A stretch of DNA of 64,000 bases from NCBI GenBank assembly GCA_963804055.1, contig CAWDOU010000013.1, forward strand, positions 372,001 through 436,000, given 5' to 3'. Position numbers and translations under genes: made by a program. This DNA comes from Bog-473 sp963804055. GTDB lineage: Bacteria > Actinomycetota > Acidimicrobiia > Acidimicrobiales > RAAP-2. This document shows positions 1 to 7,300 of the stretch, in pieces. The notes beneath the pieces were generated by a model. It was given only the letters and a program-made list of their open reading frames with translations, did no database searches and had not been told where the DNA came from. How positions within the stretch are numbered: the stretch's first letter is position 1; each line of letters opens with the position of its first letter.

Positions 1-1266
1 CTCCACGAGGCCTGATCCGGGCGGCCGGTTGGCGGTGAGCAGGCGCTCGCCGACACCCCGCAGCTCCTCCAGGTCACGCAGGACCTCCGACAGGCGCTCC
101 CAGCGCACGTTGCGGCGACGGTCGGCCGCCGCCCCGGTACCGTCGGCCTCCTGGCCGGCCCGACCGCACCACCACAGCTGGACGCGGCCCAGGTCCTTCA
201 ACAGGCGCGGCCGGAGCGCCTGGGCCGTGAACTCGTCCGGGGCCTCCAGCGCGAGTGCGGTGTGGAACTCGTCGGACATCAAGACGGTTCCCGGGTTCCC
301 GATGTTGACGATCCGGTGGGCCAGGTTCACGGTCGGGCCGAAGTAGTCGCCGTCGCGCAGGAGCACCGGTCCGCAGGCCAGTCCCACCCGCACGTCGGAC
401 AGGAGGTCGTCGTCGGCATAGGCGTCCGCCAGGCTGAGCCCGATCCGTGCCGCAGCGGCCACGCTGTCGACCACGAACATGACCTCGTCGCCGATCATCT
501 TCACGACCCGGCCCCCGGCGCTCGTCACGATGTCGTGGGAGATCTCCTCGAAGCGCCGAACGACGGCTGCGAGCTCTTCGTCGCTCAGGTGCTGGCTCAG
601 GAGCGTGAAGCCGACCATGTCGGCGAACCCCACGGCGATCACCGGGCTCTGGCCCGGGGCCAGTCCGTGGCTGCGCAGCATCATGCTCCGCTGGATCCCG
701 GCCGCCACCTGCCTGCGCCAGACGAACTCGAGCAGCTTGGCCATGGCGGGGATCGTCACGTCGGCAATGCCGGCGAACGCCTCCGCCGAGAGGATGGGAT
801 CCACCTCCGCACTGACCATGTCCCCGGGCACGAGCTCTGCCTCGGCGATGCGCGCCATGGACGAGCCGATCACGCGAGCCATCTGCACCGCCGTCTCGGC
901 ATCGGCCGCCCCCAGCGCCTGCAGGCCCTGGAACAGGCGCACAGCTTCGAGGTCGAGGTCCGTGAAAGCACGGTCGTCGTCGTCGACCCCGGGGAAGCCC
1001 AGGGCGCGCCAGAACCGCTCGAGCATGTCGACGCTGACCCCGGTCAGCTCCGACACCTCGACCCTGGTGTACCGGCGTCGCGAGGGGACGAGCAGGCGGT
1101 CTGCGACGAAGAGGTCGATCACGCCCTCCGCCACGGCCCGGTCGATCTCCTCCTCGGTGGCACCGTGCATCAGGAGGATCTCCCTGACGTGGTCGAGAGC
1201 GGCCTCCCGGCGCGCCTCGTCACTGTCCTCGGGCAAGCTGTCGAAGCTGTGGAAGATCCCGCTCAC
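1..1266 (-). CDS. Class III adenylate cyclase, C-terminus cut by window edge
   Basis: Makes cyclic AMP from ATP. 422 codons are visible and no stop is reached before the window edge. Residues 1-200 form a helical regulatory region like the autoinhibitory domain of mycobacterial Rv1264-type cyclases. The catalytic domain starts near residue 208. The metal-binding aspartates are visible (D216 in GFADMVGFT, D260 in KMIGDEVMF), as are the transition-state residues N314 and R318 in PTVNLAHR. Lys256 and Asp307 fit adenine rather than guanine selection. No transmembrane segment is seen, so it is probably cytosolic. The GTG start overlaps the gpsA stop by four bases (GTGA), so the two genes are probably cotranscribed. 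Confidence in family is high; the missing C-terminus could carry a further domain. Confidence 0.88.
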   Translation of the reverse strand, partial: MSGIFHSFDSLPEDSDEARREAALDHVREILLMHGATEEEIDRAVAEGVIDLFVADRLLVPSRRRYTRVEVSELTGVSVDMLERFWRALGFPGVDDDDRAFTDLDLEAVRLFQGLQALGAADAETAVQMARVIGSSMARIAEAELVPGDMVSAEVDPILSAEAFAGIADVTIPAMAKLLEFVWRRQVAAGIQRSMMLRSHGLAPGQSPVIAVGFADMVGFTLLSQHLSDEELAAVVRRFEEISHDIVTSAGGRVVKMIGDEVMFVVDSVAAAARIGLSLADAYADDDLLSDVRVGLACGPVLLRDGDYFGPTVNLAHRIVNIGNPGTVLMSDEFHTALALEAPDEFTAQALRPRLLKDLGRVQLWWCGRAGQEADGTGAAADRRRNVRWERLSEVLRDLEELRGVGERLLTANRPPGSGLVE

Positions 1267-2285
1267 GTGGGGAGCCCCCGCAGCAGTGACTCGTCCCATT
1301 CGGGACGGGAGGGCCGGCGCATCAGGTTCAAGAGCGCATCCGCCGGTGCGCACCGGCCCTCCACGATGGCCTGGACCTGTTCTGCGATCGGCATCTCGAC
1401 GCCGTTGGCCCGGGCGAGGCCGACCAGGGGGCCGGCGCTCTTCACGCCCTCCGCCACCATGTGCATGCCGCCGACGATCTCGTCCAGCGACTGCCCCTCC
1501 CCCAGGGCGAACCCCACCATCCGGTTCCGGCTCTGCGGGCTCGCACACGTCGCCACCAGGTCGCCGACGCCGGCCAGTCCGCCGAAGGTCAGCACCTTCC
1601 CACCCAGCGCCACACCGAGGCGGCCCAATTCGGCGAGCCCGCGTGTGATGAGGACGGCACGCGTGTTGTCCCCGAGGCCGAGTCCGTCGCCCATACCGGC
1701 GGCAATGGCCATCACGTTCTTGGTGGCGCCGGCGATCTCACAGCCCACGACGTCGGTGCCCATGTACGTTCGGAAGGTGCGCGTGTGCACCAACGCCTGC
1801 ACCCGCGTCGCCAGTGCCTCGTCGGACAGGGCGACGACACACGCCGCCGGGTGCCCGTGCGCGACCTCCCGCGCCAGGTTCGGGCCGGTCAGGACGCCGG
1901 CGGGAACCCCGGGCAGGACCTCGCCCACCACCTGGGACATGCGCAGGTTGGTCCCCATCTCAATGCCCTTGGCCAGGCTCACGACCGCCTCGATGCCCCC
2001 CGCCAGCGGCTGCATGGCGGTGAGGACGGAGCGGAACCCGTGGGAGGGGACCGCCATGAAGACGATGCTGACCCCCTGCAGCGCCTCCTCGAGGGAGGAC
2101 GTGACCGTGAGCCCGTCCGGCAGCCGCACATCGGGCAGGTACCTCTCGTTCCGGCGCGTCTCCGCCATGGACGCCGCGAGTTCGGGCGAGCGCACCCACA
2201 GGGAGGCGGGGTGTGCCGCGCCGATGATGGTCCCCACGGCCGTGCCCCACGAACCCGCCCCGATCACCGCCACACGGTCGCTCAT
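1263..2285 (-). CDS. gpsA: NAD(P)-dependent glycerol-3-phosphate dehydrogenase
   Basis: Reduces dihydroxyacetone phosphate to sn-glycerol 3-phosphate, the backbone for phospholipid synthesis, in the cytosol. The 340-residue length is normal for the family. The N-terminal Rossmann motif GAGSWGTAVG lies at residues 9-18, the catalytic lysine region reads SLAKGIEMG, and the substrate-binding GATKNVMAIAAGM segment is present. The ATG start is chosen because the Rossmann fold begins five residues later; a longer reading would add an Arg/Pro-rich stretch foreign to the family. It is followed by the cyclase with a GTGA overlap and is divergent from fbiD across about 60 bases. Confidence 0.95.
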   Translation of the reverse strand: MSDRVAVIGAGSWGTAVGTIIGAAHPASLWVRSPELAASMAETRRNERYLPDVRLPDGLTVTSSLEEALQGVSIVFMAVPSHGFRSVLTAMQPLAGGIEAVVSLAKGIEMGTNLRMSQVVGEVLPGVPAGVLTGPNLAREVAHGHPAACVVALSDEALATRVQALVHTRTFRTYMGTDVVGCEIAGATKNVMAIAAGMGDGLGLGDNTRAVLITRGLAELGRLGVALGGKVLTFGGLAGVGDLVATCASPQSRNRMVGFALGEGQSLDEIVGGMHMVAEGVKSAGPLVGLARANGVEMPIAEQVQAIVEGRCAPADALLNLMRRPSRPEWDESLLRGLPT

Positions 2286-2344
2286 GCCAGAAGAGCCTAT
2301 GGCGGCCCCGCAGCGGCGACGGCCTGGACCCGTACACTGTCCCG

Positions 2345-2974
2345 GTGTCGAGGGCCAACGCGCCGCCAACGCAGCACGCGGCGCACCCGGCCGACATCGG
2401 GCTGGGCCCCGAGGTCGTCCTGATCCCCGTGAAGGCCTTCCACCAGGCGAAGCGCCGATTGGGCACCACCCTCTCCGATGCGGATCGCGTGCAGCTCGTG
2501 CGCGCCATGGCCGCGCATGTGGTGGCCGCATCGGCGCCGTTGCCCGTCGCCGTGGTCTGCGACGACGAGGACGTGGCGCAATGGGCGTCGGACGTCGGCG
2601 CCACCGTGATGTGGGAGCCGGGACAGGGCCTCAACGGCGCCGTGCGGGCCGGCGTCGACCGGCTGGCCCGTGCCGGTGCCTGCTGGGTGACGGTCGCCCA
2701 CGGCGACCTGCCGCGAGCCCACGGGTTGGGCGTGCTGGCTCCGTTTGACGGCGTCACACTCGTTCCCGACCGTCGGGACGACGGCACCAACGTGCTGCGA
2801 CTCCCCGCCGGATCCGATTTCTGCTTTTCCTACGGCCCGGGGTCCTTCCGCGCCCACCGGGCGGAGGCGACACGCCTGGGCCTGCCGGTCCGCGTCCTGC
2901 GCCACCCCGACCTCGCCTACGACGTCGACTGGCCCGCCGATGTCATGGAGCTCGGCCGCACTCCGACTTCCTGA
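2345..2974 (+). CDS. fbiD: 2-phospholactate/phosphoenolpyruvate guanylyltransferase (F420 synthesis)
   Basis: Transfers GMP from GTP to a phospho-carboxylate (phosphoenolpyruvate in actinobacteria, 2-phospholactate in archaea), giving the activated side-chain precursor of coenzyme F420. The 209 residues show the CofC/FbiD pattern: VVLIPVKAFHQAKRRL near residue 24, a central VAVVCDDEDVAQWA strand, GLNGAVRAGVDRL, the HGDLPRA metal-binding loop, and RRDDGTNVLRLP. The start is GTG; no better start lies nearby. It is divergent from gpsA and ends before a strong hairpin. A predicted F420-dependent reductase lies 4 kb away, consistent with F420 use. The symbol cofC is equally applicable. Confidence 0.9.
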   Translation: MSRANAPPTQHAAHPADIGLGPEVVLIPVKAFHQAKRRLGTTLSDADRVQLVRAMAAHVVAASAPLPVAVVCDDEDVAQWASDVGATVMWEPGQGLNGAVRAGVDRLARAGACWVTVAHGDLPRAHGLGVLAPFDGVTLVPDRRDDGTNVLRLPAGSDFCFSYGPGSFRAHRAEATRLGLPVRVLRHPDLAYDVDWPADVMELGRTPTS

Positions 2975-2993
2975 ACGCTCGCCGGACGCGGAG

Positions 2994-3015
2994 CCGGGGG
3001 CCCGAAGGCCCCCGG
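2994..3015. terminator. Bidirectional hairpin terminator candidate
   Basis: A perfect 9-base-pair stem (CCGGGGGCC and GGCCCCCGG) closes a CGAA loop between the convergent ends of fbiD and the histone-like gene. There is no clear T-run, so termination strength is inferred from the stem only. Confidence 0.7.
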
Positions 3016-3044
3016 TCTCACGTGTCCCCGAAGGAACGAGGCGC

Positions 3045-3527
3045 TCAGCGCCGACGCGCCGCCTTGCGGGCGGGCGCACGACGCACAGCCTTCTTGGCCG
3101 GAGCCCGCTTCTTGGTGGCCTTGCGTGCCGGAGCCCGCTTGGCCGCCTTCTTCGCAGGAGCCCGCTTCTTGGTGGCCTTGCGCGCCGGAGCCCGCTTGGC
3201 CGCCTTCTTCGCAGGAGCCCTCTTCTTGGCAGCCTTCCGTGCCGGAGCCCGCTTCTTGGTGGCCTTGCGTGCCGGAGCCCGCTTCGCCGCCCTCTTCGCA
3301 GGAGCCCGCTTCTTGGTGGCCTTGCGCGCCGGAGCCCGCTTGGCTGCCTTCTTCGCAGGAGCCCGCTTCTTCGCAGCCTTCCGTGCCGGAGCCCGCTTCA
3401 CGGACTTCCGTGCCGGAGCCCGCTTGACGGCCTTCTTGGCCGGGGCGCGCTTCGCTGCCTTCTTTGCGGGGGCCCGCTTTTTCGCGGCCTTCTTGGCCGG
3501 GGCCCTTCTTTTTGCGGCTACTGCCAC
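3045..3527 (-). CDS. Lysine/alanine-repeat histone H1-like protein
   Basis: A 160-residue, extremely basic protein made almost entirely of variations on KKRAPAKKAAKRAPARK. This composition matches the C-terminal tails of eukaryotic histone H1 and of actinobacterial HupB, but there is no HU fold in front of it. It probably binds DNA non-specifically and compacts or protects the nucleoid; that role is inferred from charge and repeats only. The GTG start is supported by GGGAGGTG about six bases upstream. Its gene lies tail-to-tail with fbiD and precedes a long gene-free region and conjugation-type genes. Such repeat proteins expand and contract easily, so the exact length may vary between strains. 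Confidence 0.75.
   Translation of the reverse strand: MAVAAKRRAPAKKAAKKRAPAKKAAKRAPAKKAVKRAPARKSVKRAPARKAAKKRAPAKKAAKRAPARKATKKRAPAKRAAKRAPARKATKKRAPARKAAKKRAPAKKAAKRAPARKATKKRAPAKKAAKRAPARKATKKRAPAKKAVRRAPARKAARRR
3062..3510. repeat. Degenerate tandem repeats encoding the KRAPAKK tail
   Basis: Units of about 18, 21 and 39 bases recur, for example the block GCCCGCTTCTTGGTGGCCTT, which appears several times with few changes. These are coding repeats of the histone H1-like gene, not an intergenic array. Confidence 0.8.
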
Positions 3528-4019
3528 AGGTGCACCTCCCTAGGAGCATGGTCACTGAATAGAGGTGAAGCCTGCGCCACGTCGAGGTCGAATGCCCCTC
3601 GCCGCACGCATTGCCGCACCGGTTTCATTTGCAACTGCGTCGACTGCCGTAGCTGCGCCAGCGTTGAACGCCGCCGCATCACGCCATATCGACTTGATTC
3701 CCCGTTGTGCGACATCACGTCGACGCCTTGCCACACCGGGACGAAGCGCGCGAAAACGAAGCCGACAGTTTCGTTTTGCGCGCCACACTCCGTTGTGTCG
3801 CAGCACATGTCATACCCTCCCTCACACTTCGGGTACATACATTCTCGTGTTGTTCACATGCCCAGGTCAAGCATTCTTTATTCACGACGTTGTTTTGCAC
3901 TCGTTGACGACCATCGTTTGACGTTGTTTCGCGCACGCAAATGATGCGCACACTGCGTCGGCGCGTCCTCGCTCACGTGTTGTTGTCGCCACATTGCGTG
4001 ATATGTCCCATGGAATTCT
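3528..4019. other. Gene-free stretch, less GC-rich than flanks
   Basis: About 490 bases between the divergent starts of the H1-like gene and the VirD4-like gene. It looks clearly richer in A and T than both sides and contains tracts such as CGTTGTTTTGCACTCGTTG and TTTGACGTTGTTTCGC. Open frames here have no recognisable protein pattern and weak start signals. It probably holds the two promoters and may mark a transferred boundary. I see no RNA gene. Confidence 0.5.
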
Positions 4020-5450
4020 TTGTTCACCAACGCAAACATCACAAGTGTGGAACGCAACACTCAAAGGCATGTCGACAGCACCGATTCGTGCCTGATTTCG
4101 AACCCTGAACACGACCAGGTCCACCATTTGGCGCGGCACGGCATCTACATTGGACACGGCGCTCACGGCTGCATGTGGGCCGGCCCACAGTGCTCCACGC
4201 TCGTGCTCGGCCCGCCGCGCTCGGGAAAGACATCCTCCCTGGTCATCCCCAATATTTTGTGGGCCGACGGTCCCGTTCTCTCGACCTCTACGAAGCCCGA
4301 CGTCATGCGGGCCACGGCATCGTCGCGCTGTCGCGACGGGTGGTCGTTCCTCTACGACCCGAGCGGTGAAGTCGAGTGCCCGCCCGGTGTCGAGCGCATC
4401 GGTTGGTCGCCCCTCACCAGCGCGTCCGACTGGGATGCCGCTGTGGTCACCGCTGATGCGATGGTGGGTGCCAGCCGTTTGAGCGGGGCGCGCTCCGCCG
4501 AGCATCACTGGACCGAGCGCGCCGGCGCACTCCTCTCCACCCTGCTCCACGCGGCCGCTCTGGAAGAACTTTCGATGCGGGACGTCCTGAAGTGGATCGA
4601 CCGGCACAATGGGGCCCCTCCACTCGAAATCCTGGCCTCCAACTCCGGAGCGGACGCTCCGGCGACCGATCTGCTCGCCGGGATCGTCGCCACGGATTCC
4701 CGTGAGCAGTCAGGTATCTGGTCGACCGCATCGGGCGTACTGGCCGCCTACCGCACCGAGGGAGCGCTCGCATCGACCAGTGCCGACCCTTTGGACTTCG
4801 AGGAGTTCTGCGGCGGAGCGAACACGCTCTACGTCTGCTCGACCGGTCGGCGTCAACGTCAATTCGCGCCTCTCGTCGTGGCGATCGTCGGCGACCTGCG
4901 CGACGCCGCCTACGAGCGATCCCGTGACGGTCTGGCCGGCCCACCGACACTTCTGGCACTCGACGAGGTGGCCAACATCTCCCCCATTCCCGATCTGCCC
5001 GCCATGATCAGCGAGGGTGCGGGACAGGGCCTCCTCGTGCTGGCCTGCCTCCAGGACCTCTCCCAGGCCCGCGTCCGGTGGGGACAGGCGGCGGATGGAT
5101 TCCTCTCCCTCTTCGGCACCACCGTCGTCCTGCGGGGCATCGCCGACACGTCGACGCTTCGGGACATCAGCGCGCTGGCCGGCGACCATGAGGTGGCCAG
5201 CACGACGGTCAACCGCTCGGTCGACCGCTGGGGCCGCATCCGGCCCTCGACGTCGGTCGGCAGCATCCGCCAGCACCGGCTCCCGGTCGACACCGTGGCG
5301 CATGGCGCGTCCGGACAGGCCCTGGTCATCGGAACGGAGAAGGACGTGAGCGAGGTCACGCTGACACCGGCCCACTCGTCCTCGCCTTGGCGCGAGCTCC
5401 TTCCACCGTCCCGAGGGCTCAGCGCATCGGGGCCCGACCGCGGCCGCTGA
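4020..5450 (+). CDS. VirD4/TraG-like conjugative coupling ATPase
   Basis: Hexameric ATPase of the type IV coupling protein family, which feeds relaxase-bound DNA to a mating channel. The 476 residues contain Walker A GPPRSGKT (64-71), preceded by GIYIGHGAHG and STLVLG, and Walker B LLALDEVANI (311-320). The later ACLQDLSQARVRWG segment is typical of TraG/VirD4 sensors. Unlike VirD4 there are no N-terminal membrane helices, so it would be soluble or a TraM/TrwB-like core. The TTG start is uncertain; a GTG at 4047 is an alternative. It converges with the relaxase gene, the two stops being one base apart, and no other transfer genes are nearby. Confidence 0.85.
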   Translation: MFTNANITSVERNTQRHVDSTDSCLISNPEHDQVHHLARHGIYIGHGAHGCMWAGPQCSTLVLGPPRSGKTSSLVIPNILWADGPVLSTSTKPDVMRATASSRCRDGWSFLYDPSGEVECPPGVERIGWSPLTSASDWDAAVVTADAMVGASRLSGARSAEHHWTERAGALLSTLLHAAALEELSMRDVLKWIDRHNGAPPLEILASNSGADAPATDLLAGIVATDSREQSGIWSTASGVLAAYRTEGALASTSADPLDFEEFCGGANTLYVCSTGRRQRQFAPLVVAIVGDLRDAAYERSRDGLAGPPTLLALDEVANISPIPDLPAMISEGAGQGLLVLACLQDLSQARVRWGQAADGFLSLFGTTVVLRGIADTSTLRDISALAGDHEVASTTVNRSVDRWGRIRPSTSVGSIRQHRLPVDTVAHGASGQALVIGTEKDVSEVTLTPAHSSSPWRELLPPSRGLSASGPDRGR

Positions 5451-5451
5451 C

Positions 5452-6825
5452 TCAGCGCGCCATGCCGCGCTCGACGGTGACGGGCTCGCGCCAGCCGAGC
5501 CGTGCCCGGGCCGCTGCGAGCGCATGCTCGGTGCGCACGTGATCGGCCAGGCGATCGGCGGGCATGGCGGCCGGCCGGACCGTCCGGTCCGTGTCGCCCA
5601 GGAGGCCCCTCGCTCCCGTGAGGCCCCACCTCTCCCGGTAGGCATCGAGGCGACGGGCGGCGCCGAGCCACACCGCATGGTCGCCCGGGGCGACCGGACG
5701 GGGGCCGAGGGCCCGCAGATGGTGATTGGCGGGGACCACGGCGCGCCGTTGCTGCAGCGGTTCGGCCACGCCGGGTGGTCCGAGCGGGACCCAGTGCGCG
5801 ACGAGCTGCTCCACCACCGCGGCGGTGGCGCCCTCGGGTGCGGCCTGGGCGAACGCCGTCACGACGTCTCGACGGTGGGCGCCACCGTGGGCTGGAAGCG
5901 AGATCACCCCGGCGAAGCGGTGCTCGTCCAGCACCGCCGGTCCGCGATGGATCGGGGCCGCGCCCAGGCCGATATGGCCGCCGACGGCGCGGGCCCGTTC
6001 CCGCCATCCCTCCGTGAGCTCGCGGTAGGAGGCACCAGACCCCTTGGCGGGCCGGGTGGCCGCCCACGCGACGCGGGCGCCACGGCCGGAACGGACACCC
6101 TGCTCGTACATATGACGGCGGATGTCCGCGCTCCTGCCCGAGAATGCCGCCAGCAACTGCGGCTCGGCCCCCATGACCTCGGCCGAGCCGCCGGGGCCCC
6201 AGGTCCAGCGCACCCCGAGAGTGGCGGTCAATTCCGCGCGCAGGTGCGCCTCGTAGACGGCGGAGGCGGCCAGACGATGCGCGTCGATGCCCCGGCGGTC
6301 GCAGGCACCCCAGCGGCCGTCGACGCCGTGGACGAGGTTGGCCACGACGACATGGCTGTGAAGGTGAGGATCGCCGTTCCGGCTCACCCCGTGCGTGAAC
6401 ACTGCGGCGAGCGCACCGCTGGTAGGCAGCACGACCCGGTCGGGACCGACCCGTCGGGTGGCCGTGATGCCGTGGCGCTCCAGATACCGGAGCGACCCGG
6501 CGACCGCCTGTTCGTGTGCGGCCACCACCGTGCGGGCCGTATCCGTCCCCGCCAGAGCGAACAGCACGCTGGCCGATTTGGGGGCGCTGAACGTGAGGTC
6601 GAATGCGGCCACGGACGTCCGGCCGGTACCGAGCACGGTCCCGGTGCGCGGATGCAGGCCCTCGAGCATCCGACGGAACTCCTCGGCCCGGGCGGGACCG
6701 GCCAGGCCCAGGCCATCGGCCGCCCGCCCGGCCCACCGGCCCGGATGGGAGACCGGCAGCTCGCTGGCGAGATCGGACAGGTAGTACCCGCCTTTGTCCC
6801 GCCCGACCGCGTGGATCCCGAGCAT
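5452..6825 (-). CDS. MobF/TrwC-type relaxase without helicase domain
   Basis: DNA-nicking HUH endonuclease that starts conjugative transfer. The 457 residues match the TrwC relaxase domain: candidate nucleophile tyrosines in GGYYLSD (14-15), FDLTFSAPKSAS with the conserved aspartate at 76, and the metal triad H145, H156 and H158 in FTHGVSRNGDPHLHSH, which keeps the TrwC spacing. The C-terminal half lacks any RecD-type helicase Walker motifs, whereas plasmid MobF proteins usually have them. The ATG start has GGGAGG about seven bases upstream. Conserved catalytic residues suggest it is not a decayed remnant. It sits convergent with a coupling ATPase. Confidence 0.87.
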   Translation of the reverse strand: MLGIHAVGRDKGGYYLSDLASELPVSHPGRWAGRAADGLGLAGPARAEEFRRMLEGLHPRTGTVLGTGRTSVAAFDLTFSAPKSASVLFALAGTDTARTVVAAHEQAVAGSLRYLERHGITATRRVGPDRVVLPTSGALAAVFTHGVSRNGDPHLHSHVVVANLVHGVDGRWGACDRRGIDAHRLAASAVYEAHLRAELTATLGVRWTWGPGGSAEVMGAEPQLLAAFSGRSADIRRHMYEQGVRSGRGARVAWAATRPAKGSGASYRELTEGWRERARAVGGHIGLGAAPIHRGPAVLDEHRFAGVISLPAHGGAHRRDVVTAFAQAAPEGATAAVVEQLVAHWVPLGPPGVAEPLQQRRAVVPANHHLRALGPRPVAPGDHAVWLGAARRLDAYRERWGLTGARGLLGDTDRTVRPAAMPADRLADHVRTEHALAAARARLGWREPVTVERGMAR

Positions 6826-6838
6826 GGTGGCCTCCCAT

Positions 6839-6867
6839 CACCCCGGCACCGGTGCACCGGCGGGGTG
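6839..6867. repeat. Nested palindrome upstream of relaxase
   Basis: Seven-base outer arms CACCCCG and CGGGGTG enclose a perfect 12-base palindrome CCGGTGCACCGG (6849-6860). It lies in the 58-base gap between the relaxase start and the stop of the F420 reductase gene. It may be the terminator of the reductase transcript, or a relaxase-recognition hairpin, since MobF origins of transfer often lie just upstream of the relaxase gene. Confidence 0.6.
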
Positions 6868-6883
6868 AACGGTCGGCCGACGA

Positions 6884-7300
6884 TCAGTCCCGGCGCAGCT
6901 CCACGACCGGGATCACCCGCGTCGTCGCCTTCTCGTAGTCGGCGAAGCCCGGCTGCACCGCGACCTGGGCCGCATAGAGGCGGTCACGCTCAGGACCCGA
7001 GACGATGGGCACGGCCGTGGCGGTGAAACGATCGTCACCGAATTCGACCTCGACCTCGGGGTTGGCGAGGAGATTGTGGTACCAGTCCGGGTTCGTCGGC
7101 GCCCCCGCCTTGGAGGCGACCACGTAGAGGGTGTCGCCCTGGACCAGCGCGACCAGCGGGTTCACCCGCTTCTTCCCCGACTTGGCACCGGTGGTGGTCA
7201 ACAGCACCACCGGGGCACCGGCGAAGCCACCGCCGACCTTGCCGTGGTTGGCCCGGAACTCCTCGATCACTGCGCTGTTGAAATCGTTCATGTCGCTCAT
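6884..7300 (-). CDS. Deazaflavin (F420)-dependent nitroreductase family protein
   Basis: A 138-residue split beta-barrel protein of the DDN/Rv3547-like family, which uses reduced F420 to reduce quinones, nitro compounds or enones. Visible family signatures are VVLLTTTGAKSGKKRVNPL near residues 31-49, the VASKAGAPTNPDWYHNLLAN loop and VEVEFGDDRFTA. The substrate cannot be inferred. The ATG start overlaps the stop of the upstream PafBC gene (ATGA), indicating cotranscription. A start three codons later (second Met) is possible. Confidence 0.9.
   Translation of the reverse strand: MSDMNDFNSAVIEEFRANHGKVGGGFAGAPVVLLTTTGAKSGKKRVNPLVALVQGDTLYVVASKAGAPTNPDWYHNLLANPEVEVEFGDDRFTATAVPIVSGPERDRLYAAQVAVQPGFADYEKATTRVIPVVELRRD

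Noticed and set aside
262..2748. Very long plus-strand open frame across the cyclase and gpsA genes
   Set aside because: It is an antisense shadow in GC-rich DNA; the minus strand has clear cyclase and dehydrogenase motifs, while this frame is low-complexity Arg/Pro/His/Gly.
3062..3510. CRISPR-like array
   Set aside because: The repeats are degenerate, lack unique spacers and encode a continuous lysine/alanine-rich protein.
3565..3921. 118-residue plus-strand open frame in the AT-richer gap
   Set aside because: No ribosome-binding site, no recognisable domain, and composition changes midway; treated as non-coding.
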